The notes below the pieces were generated by a model. It saw only the letters and a program-made list of their open reading frames with translations, searched no databases and was not told the origin of the DNA. DNA of 8,572 bases from Rhodospirillales bacterium. GTDB lineage: Bacteria > Pseudomonadota > Alphaproteobacteria > Rhodospirillales > JAPHTL01. The DNA is taken from the NCBI GenBank assembly GCA_026193355.1, contig JAPHTL010000136.1, positions 1-8,572 of the forward strand, written 5' to 3'. A program made the position numbers and the translations under genes. Positions within the stretch are counted from its first letter, which is position 1. Each line of letters begins with the position of its first letter. Shown one piece after another: positions 1 through 5,833 of this stretch.

Positions 1-420
1 AACTCACCCGGTGAAATGACGCGGGGCATGATGCAGTGGGATGCCAGCCTTGGCACCGCTGGCGCCTATTACATGAGCAGTGGTGACAGCTCTATCACCC
101 AGGCCCTGGCGGAGTTGATGACAAACAACAATGCCTTTGACTCGGCTGGCGGATTAAGCGGCAGAACCGTCTCTTTTACTGACTACACCGCAGCCATTGT
201 TGCGTTCAACTCTTCCAACGCAGGCATCAACGAAAGCCAGTGGAAATCAGGCAAGGCGCTTTCGGAAAGCCTTGAGCTCAAATCAGACGGACAGAAGGGC
301 GTCAACCTCGACGAGGAAATGTCGACCCTTATCCTTTATCAGCAGGCTTTCGCCGCCTCGGCCCGGGTCATATCGACGATCAACAGCATGTTTGACGCCC
401 TCGAACGGGCCGTCACGTAA
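1..420 (+). CDS. flgK: Flagellar hook-associated protein 1 FlgK, C-terminal part (5' truncated by the window)
   Basis: The frame is open from base 1 and ends in TAA at 418-420, so only the last 139 codons are present; the first in-frame ATG at 16 is internal and not the true start. FlgK is the first of the two junction proteins joining the flagellar hook to the filament outside the cell, and it is secreted by the flagellar type III apparatus. The ending is diagnostic: GVNLDEEMSTLILYQQAFAA followed by ARVISTINSMFDALERAV is the conserved C-terminal D0 helix of FlgK (family pattern GVNLDEE..NL..YQQAY.A.ARVI.T...LFD.L). The preceding part, with NNNAFDSAGG and a TDYTAAIVA helix, fits the D1 region. 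It lies 17 bases upstream of flgL, the usual order, and the two are probably cotranscribed. FliC and FlgE share a related C-terminal D0 helix, but the NLDEE motif and the flgL neighbour favour FlgK. Confidence 0.93.
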   Translation, partial: NSPGEMTRGMMQWDASLGTAGAYYMSSGDSSITQALAELMTNNNAFDSAGGLSGRTVSFTDYTAAIVAFNSSNAGINESQWKSGKALSESLELKSDGQKGVNLDEEMSTLILYQQAFAASARVISTINSMFDALERAVT

Positions 421-421
421 G

Positions 422-428
422 AAAGGGG
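422..428 (+). promoter_or_regulatory. Ribosome binding site of flgL
   Basis: AAAGGGG lies 9 bases before the flgL ATG at 438 and just after the flgK stop. It supports this start and separate translation initiation within a shared flgK-flgL transcript. No promoter-like sequence fits in the 17-base gap. Confidence 0.6.
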
Positions 429-437
429 CGTTAGATC

Positions 438-1739
438 ATGGCGCGCATCGGCGACTATTCATCAACCACCAACATCATCCGCTACATGCAGGACATCCAG
501 ACACGGGTGCACGACGCCCAGGTCAGCGTCACCAGCGAAAAAAAGGCGCAGACCTATATGGGGTATTCGGGGGAGACCCAGCGCCTTATCAATCTGGAAA
601 ATACCGTCTCCCTCACCGAGCGATACAAGACCAGCAACGAAAACATGCTCATGCGCATGAGCATCACGGAAATTGCCTACGGCGGGGCCGAATCAACAAT
701 CCGCGAATTCCGTCAGCAGCTTGACGGATTCATCCAGGGAAGCATGACGGATGAGAACGCCGTTAACGACATACAGGACTGGGCGTTCCGTGCGCTCAAG
801 GATATGGAATCCTATTTGAACACGGACATTGATGGACAATACATCTTCGCCGGAACCCGAAAAGACACACCACCCGTCGATTTTGGACTGACCACATTGG
901 CTGATTTCCAGACCAAATGGGACGGGGGCACCATTCAGTATCCGACACGGGCGTCGAACCACACCTCGCCGCGCCTGACCGGAACCACCGGTTTTCCAAC
1001 CGACCCGACAGCCCAGGGTTACGGAACAATGACCTTCACGGCCGGTGCAGGTGGGCAGATCACCGCCAGCAACGCCGGCGCCTTCGCAAACATCCCGGTG
1101 GGCGCAACCTTCACACTGGACAGCACCAGCAACGACGGAACATTCACGGTTGCTGCGAACAACGGCACCACCATCACCGTTGCCGCCGGAGAAACCATTG
1201 CGGCGGAAGCGGCATCGACAACGGCGATCATGGCGCCGAATACGTCGTACTATGATGGCGATACGAACAACACGACGCACAGGGTCGATGAAAACCGGAC
1301 CATCGACCTAAGCGCCACAGCCATCTCGCCAGCCTTTGAAAAGGCGATCCGGGCGATGAGCATCATAGCCCAGGGTGATTTCGGCACGGCGGGCGGTCTG
1401 GATCAGAACACGGGACGGGCGGAGGAGGCCTACTGGCTTCTGAGCAGTTCACTGGACGAGCCCGTCACCGGAACGCCTCCGTACGGCACCGCCGACGTCA
1501 ACACCGGGAACTTGAGCAGTCTGGGCCTTGACCTTGGCTTCAACATGATTCTGCTCAAGGATACGAACGAGCGATTCGAGCGGGTTTCCACATACCTGAC
1601 GAACCATATCTCGGATATCGAGAACGTGAACATGGCCGAAGCCGTGGCGCGTCTGATGGATGAAAGCCGTGCACTGGAGGCGGCATATCAGGCATTCGCC
1701 AAAATCCAGACACTGAGCCTGGGCGACTACCTCGCCTGA
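438..1739 (+). CDS. flgL: Flagellar hook-associated protein 3 FlgL, with a long central insert
   Basis: The predicted protein has 433 residues. FlgL is the second hook-filament junction protein, between FlgK and flagellin. The N-terminal helical part (about 1-125) is flagellin-like. Residues 135-147 (YIFAGTRKDTPPV) match the conserved FlgL signature Y.FSGT..DTPPF. The C-terminal helix (about 365-433) contains NVNMAEAVARLMDESRALEA and ends AKIQTLSLGDYLA, as in FlgL and flagellins. The start ATG has an AAAGGGG ribosome site at 422-428, 9 bases upstream. The protein is about 115 residues longer than the E. coli protein (about 317). The extra length is mostly between residues 150 and 290, which is rich in Gly, Thr, Ala and Asn; residues 206-249 look like a compact beta domain (pattern: I.VG..F.LD.TSNDGTF.VAANNGTTITV). 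A flagellin is the alternative, but the SGT..DTPP-type motif and the flgK neighbour favour FlgL. The stop TGA at 1737-1739 directly abuts the opposing gene's stop. Confidence 0.93.
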   Translation: MARIGDYSSTTNIIRYMQDIQTRVHDAQVSVTSEKKAQTYMGYSGETQRLINLENTVSLTERYKTSNENMLMRMSITEIAYGGAESTIREFRQQLDGFIQGSMTDENAVNDIQDWAFRALKDMESYLNTDIDGQYIFAGTRKDTPPVDFGLTTLADFQTKWDGGTIQYPTRASNHTSPRLTGTTGFPTDPTAQGYGTMTFTAGAGGQITASNAGAFANIPVGATFTLDSTSNDGTFTVAANNGTTITVAAGETIAAEAASTTAIMAPNTSYYDGDTNNTTHRVDENRTIDLSATAISPAFEKAIRAMSIIAQGDFGTAGGLDQNTGRAEEAYWLLSSSLDEPVTGTPPYGTADVNTGNLSSLGLDLGFNMILLKDTNERFERVSTYLTNHISDIENVNMAEAVARLMDESRALEAAYQAFAKIQTLSLGDYLA

Positions 1740-1742
1740 TCA
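1737..1742. other. Convergent stop-to-stop junction (TGATCA)
   Basis: The flgL stop TGA (1737-1739) and the stop of the minus-strand glycosyltransferase gene (1740-1742, TCA on plus) together form the palindrome TGATCA. There is no base between the two coding regions. No U-tract terminator can fit between the genes, so each transcript must end inside, or read into, the opposing gene. Confidence 0.95.
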
Positions 1743-2777
1743 GGGCGCAAGCGCCTCAACCGCATCGACAATGCAGGCGGCCGATCCTTCGAAAGAAGGC
1801 ATCGGCCGTTCGCTTTTCCCATCCGCATGAAGCAACGCCCGAAGAGCGACCGGAATGCCGTCTTCCCTCGTCACCACGGTGACGCCCCCAATGGCGTCCA
1901 CCGCAGGATTGTGCTGACGTTTACGGTTCAATTGCAGGGAAAGGCCTGGAATATCGGACAGCGCAGCTTCGACAAGAACCATCGTGGTCATGCCGATGAC
2001 CGCATCGGCAGCGACCAGCAGCCTTTCCGTCTCCATCCCGGACAGTTCCACCGCAACGCCCTCTGGAGCGGGCAGGCTTTCAAGAAAAGCCGCCACCTCG
2101 GCGCGATCCTCACGTGGGTGCGGTTGCACGACGAGGCGGCACGGGGCCACCGCTGCGAGGGCGGGCAACAAGGCCGCAAGGGTCGAGTACTGGTCGAAGC
2201 CCGGGCTGCGCTCTCCAGGGTGATCCTGTGCGACCGTTTCGGAAAAAAACGCGATGAAGGGACGCGCTTCGTTGCGCCGGGCGTTTGTCCGCAGGGCAGA
2301 AAGGCGCTTCGCCACCGATTCAAGGTGCGGTTGGCCCAGCACACGCACGGTGGCGCTGAGCCACGGCTCTGCCAGCGCCTTTTCGGCCATCCCCTCATCG
2401 ATTACCCCGATGACATCGGGCTGCGATGCCTGGCCGGTTGAATCCTCGAAGCGCAGCTTCAGGTTGATCCAGGCGTCCAGAACGGCAAGCGCCGGAATGC
2501 GGCGCGCCTTCAACACAGGCCAGAGGTGGCGTTCGAAATCGGAATGCATGCTGGTGCCGGTCAGCGCGGCATCCGGTTTGGCATCGTCCAGAAACGCATC
2601 CAGAAAACCAGCCTCTGAATCCGCATCAAGGGTCGCTTCCCCTTCTTTTCTCCAGATCGCGCTTGCCGGACCGGATGAAAAGAGGATCGTCTGATGCCCC
2701 CTTTCCCTGGCGCAGGCCATGACCGGAAGAAGCGCACGGGCCCCGCCTGGATCGTGTGCGGCAAAAAGGATGCGCAC
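1740..2777 (-). CDS. Putative GT-B-fold glycosyltransferase, last gene of the nonulosonic acid operon
   Basis: The predicted protein has 345 residues and a GTG start at 2777-2775 (MRILFAAHDPGGARALLPV). It follows the DegT gene's TAA by 2 bases and has a good AGGG-type ribosome site. What is seen: an N-terminal Rossmann-like strand with a Gly-rich loop (residues 3-15); DAWINLKLRFE at 101-111; GQPHLE at 148-153, at the likely inter-domain region; VVQPHPRED at 216-224; and GMTTMVLVEAALSDIPGLSL at 262-281. The last two resemble the donor-binding half of GT-B proteins such as PseG, MurG and capsule glycerophosphotransferase relatives. No signal peptide or membrane segment is apparent, so it is probably cytoplasmic. 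From position, I infer that it may move the activated nonulosonic acid, or another operon sugar, onto an acceptor such as flagellin. It is not a recognisable Maf or FlmG protein. It could instead be a UDP-sugar hydrolase or epimerase-like enzyme; the family name is not certain. Confidence 0.75.
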   Translation of the reverse strand: MRILFAAHDPGGARALLPVMACARERGHQTILFSSGPASAIWRKEGEATLDADSEAGFLDAFLDDAKPDAALTGTSMHSDFERHLWPVLKARRIPALAVLDAWINLKLRFEDSTGQASQPDVIGVIDEGMAEKALAEPWLSATVRVLGQPHLESVAKRLSALRTNARRNEARPFIAFFSETVAQDHPGERSPGFDQYSTLAALLPALAAVAPCRLVVQPHPREDRAEVAAFLESLPAPEGVAVELSGMETERLLVAADAVIGMTTMVLVEAALSDIPGLSLQLNRKRQHNPAVDAIGGVTVVTREDGIPVALRALLHADGKSERPMPSFEGSAACIVDAVEALAP

Positions 2778-2779
2778 TG

Positions 2780-4114
2780 TTATCCCTCTCCCGACTGACG
2801 CCGTTCCCAGTCCCGCAGCGCCGGATAGCTTTCCGCCACCTTTGCGAAAGCGGAAGCAACGTCATCAAGATCCGCTTCCGTCATGGGTGGGCGCATCAGT
2901 TCATGGGTCAACACCGTGGCATGCGCCTTTTCGGTTTCCGGGCAAATGCCTTCCGAGTAATCGGCGGAACCGTCATAATGCGGGCATTCGAACGGGCAGC
3001 GGGTAGCGCTTCCATAAGCGATTTTCTTCTGGAACATGGGCTGCAGATAGATGGGGCGGACGTAACCGCCACCGATCAACGCACCTTCCGCCTCACGCAG
3101 TTCGGCGGCAGGCAACTCCGCTTTCATGGCCTTGATGAAGGTCTGGCGCGAAACACCGGTCGCCGCGGCATCGTAACGCATGACATGCACATAATAGACA
3201 TGGGTGTTCCCCTCGGACACATGGGGTAGCTCCAGACCGGGAATTCCATCCAGACGTTCTTCAAGGTAGCCGACATTCCACTGCCTTTTAGCCACAAGGT
3301 CAGGTCCCTTCTTCAACTGGCAGCGACCGATTGCGGCCTCGACCTCCCCCAGACGGAAATTGAAACCGACCATATTGATCAGATCGGCCGTTCCCTTGTT
3401 GGCGACCACGGATTCGGCATGATTGCGGATCAGGCGCACCCGGTCGGCCAGGCTTTCATCGTTGGTTGTGACGACGCCGCCTTCGCCGGTATGGATGTGC
3501 TTGTGGTAATTGAGGCTGAACACCCCCATGTGGCCGAGTGTCCCCACCGACTTTCCATTTTGCGTGGCGAAGGGGACCTGCGCGCAATCCTCGATCACGA
3601 TGATGCCGTGTTCATCGGCAATCTTCATGATCGCATCCATGTCCGCCGCCTGCCCGAAAATATGCACCACAAGGATCGCCTTGGTGCGTGGCGTTATCCG
3701 GGCGCGTATGCTTTCAGGGTCGAGGCAATAGGTCTTTGGATCGATATCGGCGAAAACAGGAACGGCATTGAAAATCAGCGGGGCAACGGCGGATGCGCTC
3801 ATCGTATATGGAGACACGATCACTTCGTCCCCTGGCCCCACCCCGGCCGCGCCGATCGCCGCATAAAGGCCGCTGGTCGCCGAATTGACCGAAACCGCAC
3901 AGGCGGCTCCGAAGGCCAACGCCCACTCATCTTCGAATGCGCGCACCTGAGGCCCACCATAGAAATCATCGTGCCACGCCCCGAGAAACCGCGAGAGAAC
4001 GCCGGTTTCCATGACTTTCTGCACCGCTTCGGCCTCTTCCGCTCCGATGACCTTGTAGGCCGGAAACAGTTTGGTGCGGACAGGATCGCCGCCAAGCAGA
4101 GCCAACGAACTCAT
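2780..4114 (-). CDS. DegT/DnrJ/EryC1/StrS family PLP-dependent sugar aminotransferase
   Basis: The predicted protein has 444 residues and starts MSSLALLGGDPVRTKLFPAY. These enzymes transfer an amino group, usually from glutamate, to a keto sugar. Family marks are clear: VNSATSGLYAAIGAAGVGPG (76-95, cofactor phosphate region); DEVIVSPYT (96-104); IIVIEDCAQ (171-179) with Asp176 expected to pair with the pyridine nitrogen; and LNYHKHIHTGEGG (201-213) with Lys205 as the expected Schiff-base lysine. Its ATG overlaps the stop of the oxidoreductase gene as ATGA (4114-4111). The frame stays open up to 4285, but that extension lies wholly inside the upstream gene and lacks family sequence. It is longer than the common 370-400 residues. 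An unusual stretch at 371-398 carries Cys373, Cys377 and Cys391 (CPFECPHYDG, then CPETEKAH). The start does not match the PseC type (which makes the 4-amino sugar early in pseudaminic acid synthesis). The substrate is unknown; pairing with the preceding dehydrogenase suggests oxidation then transamination. Confidence 0.9.
   Translation of the reverse strand: MSSLALLGGDPVRTKLFPAYKVIGAEEAEAVQKVMETGVLSRFLGAWHDDFYGGPQVRAFEDEWALAFGAACAVSVNSATSGLYAAIGAAGVGPGDEVIVSPYTMSASAVAPLIFNAVPVFADIDPKTYCLDPESIRARITPRTKAILVVHIFGQAADMDAIMKIADEHGIIVIEDCAQVPFATQNGKSVGTLGHMGVFSLNYHKHIHTGEGGVVTTNDESLADRVRLIRNHAESVVANKGTADLINMVGFNFRLGEVEAAIGRCQLKKGPDLVAKRQWNVGYLEERLDGIPGLELPHVSEGNTHVYYVHVMRYDAAATGVSRQTFIKAMKAELPAAELREAEGALIGGGYVRPIYLQPMFQKKIAYGSATRCPFECPHYDGSADYSEGICPETEKAHATVLTHELMRPPMTEADLDDVASAFAKVAESYPALRDWERRQSGEG
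2784..2792 (-). promoter_or_regulatory. Ribosome binding site supporting the GTG start at 2777
   Basis: Read on the minus strand this is GGGAGAGGG, 6 bases before the GTG. It lies in the last codons of the upstream aminotransferase gene, which suggests translational coupling. It supports the GTG as the start, giving an N terminus (MRILFAAHDPGG) that begins directly with the first beta strand of the fold. Confidence 0.6.
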
Positions 4115-5118
4115 TGTCCTTCCTTCCATGGGATGTTTTCGGACATGGCTGCCAGATCGCGGCAAACGGCCTCGGCGGTCAGCGCCGTTTCCGCCGTGCT
4201 TTCGATGGTCGCTCCCTCGGTCAGGTGACGATAAAGATTGTCGATGGCGGCCGGAAAAGCAGCCCCGTATCCACCGGTTCTCCATCGCCCTGAATCAAGC
4301 GCCCTGTAGCCGGCAAAATATTCACTGGGTCCGGCGCGCCGTTCACGCAGGCGAAACCCGGAATCCTCAATGGTTATGCGCCCGGCTTCCAGGATCAAAT
4401 CCAGTTCGAATGAAAAGAAACGGCGGCTGTCCAATCCGACAAGGTGAACCGGCGAACCATCTTCAAAAGACAGCAAAGCATCGACGGTCGGATCATGCCG
4501 CCCCAGATCGTCACGCTTGCGATGAACCGACTCCGCCCGAACGGGGCCGATGAGAAACTGCAGCAAGTCCACCATATGGCATCCGTTGGTCAGGACGCCC
4601 TTCGTATAGGTGCCTACCACCGCCTGAACGGCGCCCCATTCACCTGCCGCGATCCGACGACGCAGGGCTTTCATCTCCGGATCCCAGCGGCGTGTGAAAT
4701 TGACCGCCAGCGAGCATCCAGTCCGCGCGTAGGCGTCCGCGATGGCGCGCGACATTTCAAAATCACCGCTAAGCGGTTTCTCGCAAAAAACAGCGCGGAT
4801 GGGCCAACCGAGAATGGTTTCCAGAACCTCGGCATGGGTTTCGGTTGGCGTGCATACACTGACCAGATCGTAAGCGCCCTCCATATCCGCCAGCGCGGCG
4901 CTTCCGTCACGAACGCCCCAGGCGTCCATGAAAGCCTGACGACGACCGTCGGCGGGCTCCACGCAGCCGACAACGTCGAAGCCGGGATGCGCCTTGTAGG
5001 CGCCTGCATGGCTGAGAACGGCATTGACGCCGGCGCCACCTTCATCAAGGCCGCCCGCGATCGCGCCGCAGCCGACGATCAGAACGCGCAGGGGTTCAGA
5101 CGGTGCGGTGGCGGACAT
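4111..5118 (-). CDS. Gfo/Idh/MocA family NAD(P)-dependent sugar oxidoreductase
   Basis: The predicted protein has 335 residues. Enzymes of this family oxidise or reduce sugars, often nucleotide sugars, with NAD(P). The N-terminal Rossmann domain (about 10-135) begins RVLIVGCGAIAGG (11-23), with the dinucleotide-binding glycines, and continues with VSVCTPTETHAEV (87-99) and the family signature CEKPLS (112-117), where Lys114 is the usual catalytic-site lysine. The C-terminal substrate domain holds GCHMVDLLQFLIG (179-191), the G...H..D signature, with His181 and Asp184 likely in the active site. It starts at ATG 5118 and overlaps the end of the cytidylyltransferase gene by 23 bases; its end overlaps the aminotransferase start by 4 bases. 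Dehydrogenase-aminotransferase pairs such as WbpB/WbpE make 3-amino sugars, which is the analogy for this pair; that it acts on the same kind of substrate is not shown. It is not part of the standard pseudaminic acid route. Confidence 0.9.
   Translation of the reverse strand: MSATAPSEPLRVLIVGCGAIAGGLDEGGAGVNAVLSHAGAYKAHPGFDVVGCVEPADGRRQAFMDAWGVRDGSAALADMEGAYDLVSVCTPTETHAEVLETILGWPIRAVFCEKPLSGDFEMSRAIADAYARTGCSLAVNFTRRWDPEMKALRRRIAAGEWGAVQAVVGTYTKGVLTNGCHMVDLLQFLIGPVRAESVHRKRDDLGRHDPTVDALLSFEDGSPVHLVGLDSRRFFSFELDLILEAGRITIEDSGFRLRERRAGPSEYFAGYRALDSGRWRTGGYGAAFPAAIDNLYRHLTEGATIESTAETALTAEAVCRDLAAMSENIPWKEGQ
4122..4127 (-). promoter_or_regulatory. Ribosome binding site deciding the aminotransferase start at 4114
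   Basis: On the minus strand this reads GGAAGG (within a longer GGAAGGAAGG run), 7 bases before the ATG. It favours the ATGA-overlap start over the open extension to 4285. It lies inside the end of the oxidoreductase gene, so the two are probably translationally coupled. Confidence 0.65.
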
Positions 5119-5830
5119 GTTCGTTCACCTCACGTAATGCCGGTTCGGACCGGAGCAGGCCCAGAATATCCGCAAGATCGAAATCCGGTTTTCGCAGATA
5201 AAGACGTGAAAAAACCGTTTCGATCAGATGGAAGTCCTCAATCGTGTCCAGTGTCAGACGCAGATCCGGATCACGAAGTTCGGGAGGAGCGGCAACATTC
5301 CCCAATGAATAGAGCTCCGGGTGACGATAGATGAACAGGCTGACGTGCTCGTGATCAACGGGATCATCCGTCCTCGACGCCGCATCCGCCAGAATGTCCG
5401 TGGCGAAAACCTGCGTATCCATGCCGATCGGATAGGTGCGTTCAAGGATATTCGACAGATAATCGACCCCACTTTCACGATAGCGCTGAATACACTTCTC
5501 AACGATTACCGGGTCAATCAGCGGACAATCCCCAGTGGTTTCGACAATCACCTTTGCATCATGGGCCAGCGCCGCGCCCAGCACCCGATCCATCACATCT
5601 TCTTCACTGCCGCGATGGCACCCGACGCCGAGACCCCGGGCAAGTTCGGCAACCGGATCATCAGCCTCGTTAACCGTGGTCGCGATGACAATCCCGTCAA
5701 GCGACGGTACTCGCTGTAAACGCTCGACCATCAGCGAAAGCATCGGCTTCCCCATGCACGGGCGCAGCACCTTGCCCGGAAGGCGGGATGAGGTCATTCG
5801 CGCCTCAATGGTGGCGATGGTCCTCTCCAT
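5096..5830 (-). CDS. SpsF-type cytidylyltransferase, probable CMP-pseudaminic acid synthetase
   Basis: The predicted protein has 244 residues. It probably activates the nonulosonic acid with CTP to give a CMP-sugar for the glycosyltransferase. The nucleotide-binding N terminus TIATIEARMTSSRLPGKVL (4-22) has the R.tSsRlPGKvL form of the SpsF family, not the PARGGSKR form of PseF, NeuA and KdsB. TTGDCPLIDP (98-107) carries Asp101, an expected metal or nucleotide-site residue, and RLTLDTIEDF (191-200) carries Asp195, a second conserved acidic position. The start ATG is 3 bases after the pseI stop, with a G-rich ribosome site (5841-5849) in the last pseI codons. In Bacillus, spsF sits beside spsE (NeuB-like) and spsG (PseG-like), the same company as here. 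I infer the pseudaminic acid substrate from the neighbouring synthase; the family alone does not fix it. Confidence 0.85.
   Translation of the reverse strand: MERTIATIEARMTSSRLPGKVLRPCMGKPMLSLMVERLQRVPSLDGIVIATTVNEADDPVAELARGLGVGCHRGSEEDVMDRVLGAALAHDAKVIVETTGDCPLIDPVIVEKCIQRYRESGVDYLSNILERTYPIGMDTQVFATDILADAASRTDDPVDHEHVSLFIYRHPELYSLGNVAAPPELRDPDLRLTLDTIEDFHLIETVFSRLYLRKPDFDLADILGLLRSEPALREVNEHVRHRTV
5125..5131 (-). promoter_or_regulatory. Ribosome binding site of the oxidoreductase gene
   Basis: On the minus strand this reads GAGGTGA, 6 bases before the ATG at 5118. It is inside the cytidylyltransferase coding sequence and supports the start that creates the 23-base overlap. Confidence 0.65.
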
Positions 5831-5833
5831 TGC

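Noticed and set aside
197..724. Plus-strand open frame spanning the flgK-flgL junction
   Set aside because: It is out of frame with both well-supported flagellar genes and its Arg/Pro/Ser-rich translation is typical of a shadow frame.
1743..1756. Small hairpin (GGCG, loop CAAG, CGCC) just after the convergent stops, considered as a terminator
   Set aside because: The stem is only 4 GC pairs plus one G-T pair, lies in coding sequence, and has no T-tract on either side.
1827..2441. Plus-strand open frame of about 204 codons opposite the glycosyltransferase gene
   Set aside because: Shadow frame; the minus-strand frame has coherent GT-B-like motifs while this one has none.
3419..4228. Plus-strand open frame of about 269 codons opposite the aminotransferase gene
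   Set aside because: Shadow of a strongly supported DegT gene; no family motif in the translation.
4115..4285. N-terminal extension of the aminotransferase frame up to 4285
   Set aside because: It is wholly within the oxidoreductase gene, its translation is unlike the family, and a good GGAAGG site plus ATGA overlap point to the start at 4114.
4444..5334. Long open frame of about 296 codons on the plus strand
   Set aside because: It is antisense to the oxidoreductase and cytidylyltransferase genes, shows no recognisable domain, has irregular composition, and is a typical shadow frame in GC-rich DNA.
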